Positions 54,465 to 63,311 are shown, counted from the stretch's first letter. The stretch is 64,000 bases of DNA from Bifidobacterium simiiventris (GCF_019331715.1 NZ_JAHBBG010000005.1:62001-126000), one strand, 5' to 3'. Program-made: numbers and translations. Notes: generated from the sequence alone by a model not told the origin.

Positions 54465-55109
54465 ATGGCACGCAACGCACATCCCGAAGTGACTGAACAG
54501 CGCATCCTCGACGCCGCCCGCGAACTGTTCATGGAACAGGGCTACGAAAAGACCTCCGTCCAAGACATCGTCGACCGGCTCGGCGACCTGTCGAAGGGCG
54601 CGATCTACCACCATTTCAAGTCGAAGCAGACGATCCTCGACCGGCTCGGCGACGACGATGCGCGACGCATCGGCGAACAGAGCAAGGCCGTCTTCGAGCG
54701 CGAGGATCTCGACGGGCTGCATAAAATCCGTGAACTGTTCAAGCTGTCCGCATCCGACGAGAGCCATCGCGACATCAACCGCGTGGCGATGCCACTGCTG
54801 GACGATCCGACGTACTTCACCGACAACATGCGGTTCTGGTCGGCCGAACTGCCCAAGCATTTCCGCCCGCTCATCGACGAGGGTGTGCAGGACGGGTCGA
54901 TTCCGACCGAATACCCGCAGGAGGCGGCGGAGATGCTCGCCTTGCTCACCAACTACTGGCTGCTGCCGCACTTCTACCCCGCCACCGCATCCCAGCTCGA
55001 GCACCGCATCCGATGTCTCGCCGCGATGCTCGACGCGATCGGCGTGCCGGTCTTCGACGACGAGCTCATCGCCATGACCGCACGGCTCTACACCGACTTC
55101 GGCGGATAA
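54465..55109 (+). CDS. TetR-family repressor
   Basis: A 214-residue TetR protein: helix-turn-helix ILDAARELFMEQGYEKTSVQDIV, then GAIYHHFKSKQTIL. The rest is a helical ligand domain of unknown specificity. It is probably self-regulated, since its own promoter carries the same operator as the exporter behind it. The start is ATG 54465; the leader from the TATAAT box is about 60 bases. Confidence 0.93.
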   Translation: MARNAHPEVTEQRILDAARELFMEQGYEKTSVQDIVDRLGDLSKGAIYHHFKSKQTILDRLGDDDARRIGEQSKAVFEREDLDGLHKIRELFKLSASDESHRDINRVAMPLLDDPTYFTDNMRFWSAELPKHFRPLIDEGVQDGSIPTEYPQEAAEMLALLTNYWLLPHFYPATASQLEHRIRCLAAMLDAIGVPVFDDELIAMTARLYTDFGG

Positions 55110-55137
55110 ATCGCCCTCTTCCAAAGTCCATTTGTCA

Positions 55138-55282
55138 CTAGAAGAAAGAGCCTTCTGGCGGCAACCGGCCTCTGGAACGCCCCTCGGAGACCGGTTGCCG
55201 ATATCTTCGAGAGTTGCTGGCAGGAAACGGTCTCATCGACACGTGTAAGCGACCGGTTGCCGCCAACTTCACAGTCTTCTAG
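55138..55282. repeat. Inverted-repeat element between tetR and the MFS gene
   Basis: A 145-base element with 8-base ends CTAGAAGA/TCTTCTAG. Inside, GGCGGCAACCGG (55157-55168) pairs perfectly with CCGGTTGCCGCC (55252-55263), and a second CCGGTTGCCG (55191-55200) gives an alternative hairpin. It could end tetR transcription. Confidence 0.7.
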
Positions 55283-55341
55283 CGTAAAACACCCGCTACC
55301 GCGGCTTCCATCACCATCATGCCGTAATCGCCATCATTTTT

Positions 55342-55360
55342 CATACCGTCGGTCGGTATG
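55342..55360 (+). promoter_or_regulatory. TetR operator in front of the MFS gene
   Basis: CATACCGTCGGTCGGTATG, the exact reverse complement of the operator in the tetR promoter. It lies just before the ribosome site of the exporter. Confidence 0.9.
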
Positions 55361-55387
55361 AAAAACCGACCCAACCAAGGAGCCCTC

Positions 55388-56674
55388 ATGACCATCAGCA
55401 ACGATTCGGACATCGCACAGCCGAAACTGGACCATCCCCATTCCCCACTCGTCTCCCGCGACTTCATCCTGCTCGTCGCCGGCCAAGGCATCTCGCTGTT
55501 CGGCAACATGATGCTGCGCTTCGCCATGTCGATGTGGGTGCTCGACGAAACCGGCTCGGCCGCCATCTTCGCGTCCATCCTCGCCGTCTCCATCGTTCCG
55601 ACGATCCTGCTCTCCCCGTTCGGCGGCGTGCTCGCCGACCGGATAAACCGCCGCACGATCATGGTCGCACTCGACGCCGCGTCCGCCATACTCGTACTCG
55701 CCAGTGCACTCGCGTTCGCCGCGATCGGATTCGACATCGCCGCGATCGCCGTCATGCAAGTGGCGCTCGCCGTGCTCGGCGCGTTCGAGACGCCGACCGT
55801 CCAGGCCGCGCTTCCCCAAATGTTCCGCACGCACGGATCGGCGACCTTGCGCCGCGCGATGGCCGTCATCAACCAAGTGCAGCAGTTGAGCTCCCTGTTG
55901 CCGAGCTTCCTCGGCGGCGTGCTGTACGCGATGGTCGGCATCCACGTGATGATGGCGATTACGATCGCGAGTTTCGCCGCGGCGGCCGTGCTCGAATGGT
56001 TCATCCGCCTCGCTGCCCCCGATCGCACGGCCGACGGCGACCGGCTGCCCACGCCGATCGAGGATCTCAAAGCCGGGCTGCGGTTCCTCACGCATGATCG
56101 GCCGGCCGTGTTCCATCTGGCACTGTATGCGGCGGCGATCAACTTCGTCACAATCGGCTATTCCGCGGTCGGATTCCCGTATACGATCCGTACCGTGCTC
56201 GGATTCGACGCGACCGTGTACGGCATATCTGACGGATTGGTCGGCGTGGCGGGCGTAGCCGGCGCGTTTCTTGCGGGTCTGTTCGCCGCGCGTCTCGCCG
56301 TGCGTCATCTGCCGGCCGCGACCGCCATGTTCGCGCTGACCACGCTGCCGCAGGGCGGCGTATTTCTGCTGCCGATCGGTCCGAAAACACAGCTCGCGGT
56401 GCTGGTGACCGGCATGTGCGCATCAGTGATCGCGGCCTGCTTCACGAATCTCATCGCCATACCGGCGATCCAGCTGAGCACGCCGGAGGCAATGACCGGC
56501 AAGGTGATGGCGATGTTCTCCGCATTATGCATGTGCGCCCAGCCACTCGGTCAGATGCTGTACGGCTGGGCCTACGATCGCTTCCCCGTCGCGGCGGTGC
56601 TGCTGGTCTCGGCCGCCGCACTGGCCATAGGAGCGTTGGCCGTCATCCCCATCGCCAAACGGCTCGATTCCTAA
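55388..56674 (+). CDS. MFS efflux transporter under TetR control
   Basis: A 428-residue, 12-helix major facilitator. The motif A-like loop is LADRINRRTIM, and the protein resembles macrolide or multidrug exporters of Gram-positive bacteria. AAGGAG precedes ATG 55388; an earlier ATG lies inside the operator and is unlikely. The shared operator indicates induction of both genes by an effector of the TetR protein, probably a transported substrate. Substrate unknown. Confidence 0.9.
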   Translation: MTISNDSDIAQPKLDHPHSPLVSRDFILLVAGQGISLFGNMMLRFAMSMWVLDETGSAAIFASILAVSIVPTILLSPFGGVLADRINRRTIMVALDAASAILVLASALAFAAIGFDIAAIAVMQVALAVLGAFETPTVQAALPQMFRTHGSATLRRAMAVINQVQQLSSLLPSFLGGVLYAMVGIHVMMAITIASFAAAAVLEWFIRLAAPDRTADGDRLPTPIEDLKAGLRFLTHDRPAVFHLALYAAAINFVTIGYSAVGFPYTIRTVLGFDATVYGISDGLVGVAGVAGAFLAGLFAARLAVRHLPAATAMFALTTLPQGGVFLLPIGPKTQLAVLVTGMCASVIAACFTNLIAIPAIQLSTPEAMTGKVMAMFSALCMCAQPLGQMLYGWAYDRFPVAAVLLVSAAALAIGALAVIPIAKRLDS

Positions 56675-56752
56675 ATCGAACACACTCCCCCGCGGGTAAC
56701 CTCCGGATGCCGTCACCAAGCCGCCCCGCATCAGCCAAGCAGCGACAAACAA

Positions 56753-56791
56753 GCGGCCGGCACCCGGAACAGCAATCCGGTTGCCGGCCGC
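56753..56791. terminator. Hairpin between MFS gene and murA (convergent)
   Basis: GCGGCCGGCA...TGCCGGCCGC with inner CCGGA/TCCGG. On the minus strand it is followed by TTGTTTGTC, so it ends murA; it may also stop the MFS gene. Confidence 0.75.
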
Positions 56792-56818
56792 TACGATCTC
56801 ACCGCGTGTCAGCCACGA

Positions 56819-58147
56819 TCAGTCGAAGTCCGCGCCGAGCGCCTCGAGCTTGCCGCGGAAGTCCGCATAGCCGCGGTCGATCAGCGAGATGCCCTGCACG
56901 TTCGACGGGCCGGACGCCGCGAGTGCCGCGATCAGGTGCGAGAAGCCGCCGCGCAGATCCGGTACGTCGATGTCGCGGCCGGTCAGCGGGGTCGGCCCGA
57001 AGATCACGGCCGAATGCTTGTAGTTGCGCTGCTGGAAGCGGCACGGCAGCGATCCGAGGCATTCGCGGTACAGCTGGATCGTCGCGCCCATCTGCACGAG
57101 CGGCTTGGTGAAGCCGAACCGGTTCTCGTACACGGTCTCGTGCACGATCGACAGGCCGTTCGCCTGGGTGAGCGCCACGACCAGCGGCTGCTGCCAGTCG
57201 GTCATGAATCCGGGGTGCACGTCCGTTTCGATCGCGACCGGCTTGAGGTCGCCGCCCGGATGCCAGAAGCGGATGCCTTTGTCGGTCACGTCGAATTCGC
57301 CGCCGACCTTGCGGAACACGTTGAGGAAGGTCATCATCTCCGGCTGCGTGGCGCCCTTGACGAAGATGTCGCCTCGCGTGGCAAGCGCCGCCGACGCCCA
57401 GCTCGCGGCCTCGATGCGGTCGGTCAGCGCGGTGTGCGTGAAGCCCTTGAGCTCCTTGACACCTTCGATGCGGAACGTGCGGTCCACGTCCACGGAGATG
57501 ATCGCGCCCATCTTCTGCAAGACGGCGACCAGGTCCATGATCTCCGGTTCGATGGCCGCGCCGGACAGTTCGGTCTTGCCTTCGGCGAGCACAGCCGCCA
57601 GCAGTGTCTGCTCGGTGGCGCCCACGGACGGGTACGGCAGGTGGATTTTCGCGCCGTGCAGACCGTCGGGAGCGGAGATGTGGATGCCGTCCTTATGCTC
57701 CTTGTCGACGGTCGCGCCGAGTTTGCGCAGCGTTTCCAGATGGAAGTCGATCGGACGTCCGCCGATCGCGCAGCCGCCGAGCGCCGGGATGAACGCCTCT
57801 CCGAGGCGGTGCACAAGCGGGCCGGAGAACAGGATCGGGATGCGCGAGGAGCCGGAAAGCGTGTCCACGTCGGCCACATCGGCCAGCTGGACATGCGTGG
57901 CGTCGATCGTGACGACGCCGTTCTTGCCGTCCACGTCCACGTCCACGCCGTGCAGACGCAGCAGGTCGGACACGACGTGCACGTCGCGGATCTCGGGCAC
58001 GTTCTTCAAGACCGACTTGCCGGGCGCAAGCAGGGCCGCGACCATCGCCTTGCTGACGAAGTTCTTCGCGCCGCGCACCTTGATGGTGCCGTTGAGGGGC
58101 TTGCCGCCCTCGACATGCAGGATATCGTCCTTCGGATCCTTGACCAC
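56819..58147 (-). CDS. murA: UDP-N-acetylglucosamine 1-carboxyvinyltransferase
   Basis: A 442-residue EPSP-synthase-fold enzyme, first committed step of peptidoglycan synthesis. The loop motif is LGGCAIGGRPID: the active-site Cys that fosfomycin attacks is kept (codon 57770-57772), unlike the Asp in mycobacteria. I choose GTG 58147 with AGAGGT upstream, giving VVKDPKDD. The earlier ORF extension encodes nothing recognisable. Confidence 0.95.
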   Translation of the reverse strand: MVKDPKDDILHVEGGKPLNGTIKVRGAKNFVSKAMVAALLAPGKSVLKNVPEIRDVHVVSDLLRLHGVDVDVDGKNGVVTIDATHVQLADVADVDTLSGSSRIPILFSGPLVHRLGEAFIPALGGCAIGGRPIDFHLETLRKLGATVDKEHKDGIHISAPDGLHGAKIHLPYPSVGATEQTLLAAVLAEGKTELSGAAIEPEIMDLVAVLQKMGAIISVDVDRTFRIEGVKELKGFTHTALTDRIEAASWASAALATRGDIFVKGATQPEMMTFLNVFRKVGGEFDVTDKGIRFWHPGGDLKPVAIETDVHPGFMTDWQQPLVVALTQANGLSIVHETVYENRFGFTKPLVQMGATIQLYRECLGSLPCRFQQRNYKHSAVIFGPTPLTGRDIDVPDLRGGFSHLIAALAASGPSNVQGISLIDRGYADFRGKLEALGADFD

Positions 58148-58264
58148 GCTGACCTCTTTCGACTCTCGCGCCACTAACGGCGGACGTGCGCCCGCCTGAC
58201 TATCCAACAGTTTGCCACAAGGTATGTGCGCGCCCCGTGAAAGACGCTGGGAGCGAAGTTGGTG

Positions 58265-58420
58265 TATACTGGCTCCTCGTAATTGACGACATGCGAACAG
58301 CATTCGCTTCGGATTCAAAGCCCGGCTGGCTGCCCGGCAGTTCTCAGTGTCGGTACCCCTAGGCGTAGGCGGATACACGTATCCCGTCGAGGCCCATCCC
58401 GTGGGGAGACCGGCGGGATG
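58265..58420 (+). promoter_or_regulatory. Promoter and structured leader of mntP
   Basis: TATACT (58265-58270) is a good -10. About 140 bases of leader follow with several hairpins: a closing stem CCTCG (58275-58279)/CGAGG (58388-58392), GCGAA/TTCGC (58293-58307), palindrome GGATACACGTATCC (58371-58384). CATCCC (58395-58400) can pair with GGGATG (58415-58420), which contains the start codon, hiding it. This looks like a cis-acting control of translation. I cannot match it to the yybP-ykoY manganese riboswitch. Confidence 0.5.
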
Positions 58421-58999
58421 AACCTTGGTAAACCAGCTATGTTGCAGACATTTCTCATTGCCTTGTCCGTATCGATGGACGCGTTCGCCGTGTCGATCGG
58501 CAAAAGTCTGACCGTGCGTAAGCTGCGCGGGTTCGACGCCCTCAAGACGGCGCTGTGGTTCGGCGGTTTCCAGGCCCTGTTCCCGCTGCTCGGATTCTTC
58601 TTCGCCAAGACGTTCGCGCACTATGTGACTGCGGTCGATCATTGGATCATCTTCGCGCTGCTCGCGTTCATCGGCGGCAACATGATCCACGAGGCGTTCG
58701 AGGAGGACGAGGAGAACGCGAAGGAGACCGCCGAGTTCGACTGGAAGCATATGCTGCCGTTGGCGGTGGCGTGCAGCATCGACGCGTTCGCGGTGGGCGT
58801 GAGCTTCGCGTTCATGAAGGTGGACGTGTGGTCGTCGGTGGTCACGATCGGAATCACGACCGGCGCGTTCTCCGCGGCCGGACTGTATATCGGCCGCATG
58901 TTCGGTTCACGCTGGCAGAAGCCGGCGCAGATCGCCGGTGGCGTGGTGCTGATCCTGATCGGACTGAAAGTGCTGCTCGAGCATCTTGGCGTGCTCTGA
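58418..58999 (+). CDS. mntP: Manganese exporter
   Basis: A 193-residue MntP with six membrane helices in two repeats. The paired signatures SVSMDAFAVSIGKS and CSIDAFAVGVSFAF are the family hallmark. It exports Mn(II). The start is ATG 58418 with GGGAG nine bases upstream; ATG 58439 is also in frame. The long structured leader suggests metal control. Confidence 0.92.
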   Translation: MNLGKPAMLQTFLIALSVSMDAFAVSIGKSLTVRKLRGFDALKTALWFGGFQALFPLLGFFFAKTFAHYVTAVDHWIIFALLAFIGGNMIHEAFEEDEENAKETAEFDWKHMLPLAVACSIDAFAVGVSFAFMKVDVWSSVVTIGITTGAFSAAGLYIGRMFGSRWQKPAQIAGGVVLILIGLKVLLEHLGVL

Positions 59000-59292
59000 C
59001 CCGGAGCCGTCCCTGCCGAGCCCCGTAGGCCCGTAAGAGGCCCGTAAGTGGGTGGATCCGGACCGGTACGCCGCCGTGTCACCCCATAAGTGGGTAAATC
59101 CGGATCGAATTGGCTCCCATATTCAGTAAGTGGGTGGATCGGTACCAGTAACGACCGAAATAACGGTCTAACTGGTACCGATCCACCCACTTACGATATC
59201 GACGGTCCGATTTCACCCACTTATCAGGGATGGAACCGGACCGTTCAGCGGCGGAAACCGGATCGTCGGCACGGACGATCAACGGATCATCG
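59000..59292. repeat. TAAGTGGGT palindrome array
   Basis: Five copies of TAAGTGGGT between mntP and the next gene: three forward (59045-59053, 59087-59095, 59127-59135) and two reverse (59185-59193, 59215-59223). Most continue as GG/AAATC with CCGGA or CGGTACC. The middle pair forms a perfect 24-base inverted repeat (59126-59149/59171-59194). No gene is seen here. Could be nested mobile palindromes or multiple protein sites. Confidence 0.8.
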
Positions 59293-60015
59293 TCAGATCA
59301 TGGATGCGATCATCGTGGCGGCCGGGATCAGTGCGCCGGACAGCAACGTCGGCAGCACGACGATGCCGAGCCACGGGGCACGCGCATGTTCGTCCGGATC
59401 GGCCTCGGCCATCCACCAGTTCGCAGCGACGGCAAGTCCGATAAACAGCAGGATCACGACGGCAGACAACACGATCACGGACGTACCGTCGGATCCCATA
59501 TCGGGTGAAGCCATGAGATCGGGCAGGAACAGCCAACCCGGCGCCCCGATGAGCGCCACGCCCTCGATCACGGTGTGCGACAGCCCGCGAATCAGATGCG
59601 AACGTTCGGCGCGGGCCATCTGGCGCGCGAACGACACGACGATCAGCACGACCAGCAAACCGCCGACGCCGACGAACCACGTGATCTCGTTGCCCACCGA
59701 GGTCGGCACGTCATCGGCCAGTTCGTCGATCCAATCAAAGGTCAGCCAGCCCGTGAACGCCGCGACGAACGAGAGGATGCCGGCGACCGCCGCGATCACA
59801 TGCCCGGCCACACCGTCGCGCAGCGGCGAGCAGACCATGAACGCGATCATCAGCACGGCCGTCCACACCGCCAGCCCGGTCGCGCCGGCACCGCCGAAAG
59901 TCAATACCAGCAACGGTGCCGCGGCCACCACCGCAAAACCGGCCGTATACACGCTCGGGAACGGGGCCCCCGCACCAACCGTCACGTTCGCCCCAGCGTC
60001 ACGCCGCTCACTCAT
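59293..60015 (-). CDS. Hypothetical multi-pass membrane protein
   Basis: A 240-residue protein with about six hydrophobic helices and short loops. I recognise no family. GAGGAG lies nine bases before ATG 60015. It ends near the palindrome array. The gene upstream (glnR) is divergent. Nothing visible points to a specific role. Confidence 0.72.
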   Translation of the reverse strand: MSERRDAGANVTVGAGAPFPSVYTAGFAVVAAAPLLVLTFGGAGATGLAVWTAVLMIAFMVCSPLRDGVAGHVIAAVAGILSFVAAFTGWLTFDWIDELADDVPTSVGNEITWFVGVGGLLVVLIVVSFARQMARAERSHLIRGLSHTVIEGVALIGAPGWLFLPDLMASPDMGSDGTSVIVLSAVVILLFIGLAVAANWWMAEADPDEHARAPWLGIVVLPTLLSGALIPAATMIASMI

Positions 60016-60259
60016 AGATACGCTCCTCGCCGCCCGTGCACCATCGCCCAGGCCCGTACGCAGGCCAGCCGCTGCCGCCGCGAGCTGATCTTACAAAACA
60101 ACTCCTGCACCTTATCCTACGTCCCCGGCCGCCAAACCTCTCCCGGGCGTCAAACCGCGCCGCCGTGTCCACATCGTGCGCGTACAATGAGGCGAAATCG
60201 TGAAACCCATTACGATACGGGTTAACGTCATGTGAACGTTATCTATAAGGGGGCGAACA
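60016..60259. promoter_or_regulatory. Divergent region between membrane protein and glnR
   Basis: 244 bases. Near glnR are TACAAT (60183-60188), TGAAAC (60201-60206), GTTAAC (60221-60226) and TGAAC (60232-60236), then TATAAG (60244-60249). The TTAAC-N5-TGAAC spacing loosely resembles GlnR boxes, so self-regulation is possible. Confidence 0.4.
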
Positions 60260-61018
60260 GTGACGGATCTTACGCTGATGACGTTCGCGGCCGATCCCGC
60301 GACCGTGCTGCCGTCCCTCGCCCTGCTGTCGCACCGCGTCCGCGTGCTGCCGATGGACGCCGCAAGCCTGGTCAAAATGCCGGAGAACACGATCCTGTTC
60401 CTCGACGCGCGCGACGATCTGGCCACGGCGAAAACCCTGTGCCGGCTCATCCACGCGTCCGGCCTGTCCACGCCGATCGTGCTCGTGCTCACCGAAGGCG
60501 GCTTCACGGTGGTCAACTCCACGTGGGGCATCGCCGACGTGGTCGTCTCCTCCGCGTCGCCGGCCGAAGTGGAAGGCCGCTTGAGGCTTGTCTCCGAGCG
60601 CGGCAACTCGCCGCTGGGCTCCGGCACGAACGGGTCCGCCGGCGCCAGCGAACCGGGCACGGTAAACGCGGACGGCCAGATCCGCTCGGGCGATCTCGTG
60701 GTCGACACGAACGGTTACACCGCCTCCCTGCACGGCCATCCGATCGACCTCGCGTACAAGGAATTCGAACTGCTCAAGTACCTCGTGCAGCATCCGGGCC
60801 GCGTGTTCACCCGCGCCCAGCTCCTGCAGGAGGTGTGGGGCTACGACTACTACGGCGGCACCCGTACCGTCGATGTGCACATCCGTCGTCTGCGTGCCAA
60901 GCTCGGCGGCGAATACGAGCATCTCATCGGCACCGTGCGCAACGTCGGCTACCGTTTCGATCCGCCCGAGGACGAGGCGGACGGCCTGGCTGCCGAGCCG
61001 GCGCCGGCCAAGAACTGA
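60260..61018 (+). CDS. glnR: GlnR-like OmpR-type regulator (nitrogen)
   Basis: A 252-residue orphan response regulator. The receiver domain is GlnR-like (VLPSLALLSHRVRVLP, LFLDARDDL, STPIVLVLTEGG). The C-terminal winged helix is nearly identical in pattern to actinobacterial GlnR (LAYKEFELLKYLVQHPGRVF, TRAQLLQEVWGYDYYGGTRT, HIRRLRAKLGGEYEHLIGT). No kinase is adjacent, typical of GlnR, which is not controlled by simple phosphorylation. The start is a GTG at 60260 with AAGGGGG. It probably regulates nitrogen uptake and glutamine synthesis genes. Confidence 0.88.
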   Translation: MTDLTLMTFAADPATVLPSLALLSHRVRVLPMDAASLVKMPENTILFLDARDDLATAKTLCRLIHASGLSTPIVLVLTEGGFTVVNSTWGIADVVVSSASPAEVEGRLRLVSERGNSPLGSGTNGSAGASEPGTVNADGQIRSGDLVVDTNGYTASLHGHPIDLAYKEFELLKYLVQHPGRVFTRAQLLQEVWGYDYYGGTRTVDVHIRRLRAKLGGEYEHLIGTVRNVGYRFDPPEDEADGLAAEPAPAKN

Positions 61019-61024
61019 TCCACG

Positions 61025-61681
61025 ATGCGCGAATCGAAGCAGGCGCGGCTCAAACGCATGCACGCCGAATACGCATTGCTGTGCAAGGAGATTCCCGCTC
61101 CCAAGTGCGCCTTGAACTTCGCCAATCCCTTCGAACTGCTCGTGGCCACGGTCTTAAGCGCCCAGACCACCGACAAACGAGTCAATTCGGTCACACCCGC
61201 CCTGTTCGCCGCATACCCGGATGCGGCGTCGCTGGCCGCGGCGAATCCGGAAACCATAGAGGACATCATCCGCCCGCTCGGCTTCTTCCGTTCGAAAACC
61301 CAGCATCTGCTGGGACTGGCCAGCGCGCTCGACCGTGATTTCGGCGGTGTAGTGCCGCGCACGATGGACGAACTGACAAGTCTGCCCGGAGTCGGCCGCA
61401 AGACCGCGAACGTGGTGCTCGGCAACGCGTTCTCCATCCCCGGATTCCCGGTGGATACGCATGTGATGCGCGTGACCGGCCGGCTGCACTGGCGCAGCGA
61501 CTGGCGGATCGCGAAATCCGACCCGGTCAAGGTCGAACGCGAGATCTGCGCATGTTTCCCGCCCGAGGAATGGACCGATCTGTCTCACCGGCTGATCCTG
61601 CACGGCCGCGCCGTCTGCCACGCGCGCAAACCCGACTGTGCCGCCTGCCCGCTCAACGCCACCTGCCCCTCCGCTCAGTAG
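61025..61681 (+). CDS. nth: Endonuclease III
   Basis: A 218-residue HhH-GPD glycosylase/AP lyase: LPGVGRKTANVVLG with catalytic Lys126, VDTHVMRV with Asp144, and the iron-sulfur cysteines (CHARKPDCAACPLNATC). It removes oxidised pyrimidines. It begins six bases after glnR and is probably cotranscribed with it. Confidence 0.95.
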   Translation: MRESKQARLKRMHAEYALLCKEIPAPKCALNFANPFELLVATVLSAQTTDKRVNSVTPALFAAYPDAASLAAANPETIEDIIRPLGFFRSKTQHLLGLASALDRDFGGVVPRTMDELTSLPGVGRKTANVVLGNAFSIPGFPVDTHVMRVTGRLHWRSDWRIAKSDPVKVEREICACFPPEEWTDLSHRLILHGRAVCHARKPDCAACPLNATCPSAQ

Positions 61682-61698
61682 CCGGCACCCCCTAGGGA

Positions 61699-61722
61699 GC
61701 GCCCCTCGCTAGACTGGGGCGC
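61699..61722 (+). promoter_or_regulatory. Inverted repeat around the -10 of the binding-protein gene
   Basis: GCGCCCC (61699-61705) and GGGGCGC (61716-61722) flank TAGACT (61710-61715), which lies 8-13 bases before ATG 61723. A protein bound here would cover the promoter; the arms could also form a hairpin. Confidence 0.5.
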
Positions 61723-63264
61723 ATGCACCATAAGAGAGTCGGCAGCACCGCGCTGCGTTCATGGCTGGTTTTCATCGCGATGACGGTCGCGCTGTCGCTG
61801 ATCGCATGGCCGGTCTGGTCCCTCGCCACACACCGCGACATCCTGCCCCGCATGAACGCCGTGCAATCCTCCACCTCGATCACGGTCGGACTCACCGACG
61901 CCCCCGACTCGCTCGACATCCGCACCGACTCCAGCCCGTCCGTGGAACGCGCGCTGCTCGGCAACGTGTACGAGACGCTCGTCACACGCGACGACGACAA
62001 CGCGCTGCAGCCGGGGCTCGCATCGGACTGGACGGTTTCGGACGACGCCCTGACCTACACGTTCCGGCTGCGCTCAGGACTGCGGTTCTCGAACGGCGAC
62101 GCGTTGGACTCGTCCGACGTCGTTTGGTCGCTGCAGCAGATCGTGCAGCACAAATACCAAGGCGTCGACGATCTGGGCGCGCTCAAGTCGGTCGACAATC
62201 CGAACTCCGGCAAGGTCGTGATCACACTGAGCAAGCCAGATCCTACGCTGCTGCGCTCGCTGTCGGGCCGGGCCGGCATCGTCTACGACCAGCAGGCGGC
62301 CACGGACTACGCGACGGCCGCGCTCGGCTCCGGCCCATTCACCGTCGCCAAGTTCGACAAGGGCAGCTCGATCACACTGGCAAGCAACGGCGGCTACTGG
62401 GGCGACCCGTCGTCCGCGGGCACCGTCACGCTCAAGTACTACACCGACGAAAACACGATGGTCACCGATCTCAAGAACGGCACACTGAACATGGCGCTGC
62501 CGACCAGCACGTCAGAGACCGGCGCGCTCGCCGACGACAAGAACTTCACGGTGACGACCGGACTGTCGAGCGCGAAGGTGATGATCGCGTTCAATAACGA
62601 CGGCAACTCGATCTTCTCGGACCAGCAGGCGCGTCAAATGGTGCGTTATGCGGTGGATGCGAAGTCGATCGCGGCATCGCAGGCCGATTCGGCGGGCGAA
62701 CTGGGTGGCCCGATCAGCCAATTGGAGCCCGGTTACGAGGACTTGACCGGCCTGTTCCCGTTCGACCAATCCAAAGCCGCCGGCATGATCGCGTACTTCG
62801 CGGGCGGCACGGCGTATTTCGGCACGATCGATTTCGTGGTGCCGCAAACGTATGCCGATCTCGGCAACACGATCGCCGACCAGCTCCGCTCCCTCGGACT
62901 GGACGTGAACGTGGAGACCGTGGACGACGCGACCGCTACTGAACGCATCAACGACGGCCAGTACGAGATGGCGCTCGCCGTGGCGAACGGCGAGCATGAC
63001 GCCGCCGCGTTCGGCACGGACAGCAACGTGTACCGGTACACGAACGGTTCGGCGCAGGACGCGTACGCCAACGCGATGGCCGCCACGAACGACAAGGACT
63101 ATCAGGACCGGCTGCGCACGTTCGCGAACATCGTGAGCCAGGACGCGGCCGGCGACTGGCTGTACACGCGGAAGACCGTGGTTGCGGCCGCCTCATCGGT
63201 CAGCGGGTATCCGAAGAACCTCACCGACCGGTATCTGCCGCTCGCCGGGCTCTCGATGAAGTAA
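61723..63264 (+). CDS. Family 5 solute-binding protein (peptide-type ABC transport)
   Basis: A 513-residue extracellular binding protein of the OppA/DppA class: TVGLTDAPDSLD, NVYETLVT, GLASDWTVSDDALTYTFRLR and SSDVVWSLQQI are the family motifs. The N-terminus has a membrane/signal segment (about residues 12-35) but no lipobox Cys, so it is not a usual lipoprotein. No permease or ATPase gene is adjacent. The -10-like TAGACT suggests a leaderless mRNA. Substrate unknown. Confidence 0.87.
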   Translation: MHHKRVGSTALRSWLVFIAMTVALSLIAWPVWSLATHRDILPRMNAVQSSTSITVGLTDAPDSLDIRTDSSPSVERALLGNVYETLVTRDDDNALQPGLASDWTVSDDALTYTFRLRSGLRFSNGDALDSSDVVWSLQQIVQHKYQGVDDLGALKSVDNPNSGKVVITLSKPDPTLLRSLSGRAGIVYDQQAATDYATAALGSGPFTVAKFDKGSSITLASNGGYWGDPSSAGTVTLKYYTDENTMVTDLKNGTLNMALPTSTSETGALADDKNFTVTTGLSSAKVMIAFNNDGNSIFSDQQARQMVRYAVDAKSIAASQADSAGELGGPISQLEPGYEDLTGLFPFDQSKAAGMIAYFAGGTAYFGTIDFVVPQTYADLGNTIADQLRSLGLDVNVETVDDATATERINDGQYEMALAVANGEHDAAAFGTDSNVYRYTNGSAQDAYANAMAATNDKDYQDRLRTFANIVSQDAAGDWLYTRKTVVAAASSVSGYPKNLTDRYLPLAGLSMK

Positions 63265-63305
63265 GCGGCCGCCGGCGGCGGGCACCCCTTGTCACCTAAG
63301 CCGCA

Positions 63306-63311
63306 TAAAAT
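63306..63311 (+). promoter_or_regulatory. -10 element for a leaderless valS transcript
   Basis: TAAAAT lies 8-13 bases before ATG 63319, with no ribosome site between. Confidence 0.5.

Noticed and set aside
58265..58420. Assignment of the mntP leader to the yybP-ykoY or SAM riboswitch class
   Set aside because: The conserved GGGGAGUA-type boxes of the first are absent, and only a short piece resembles the second.
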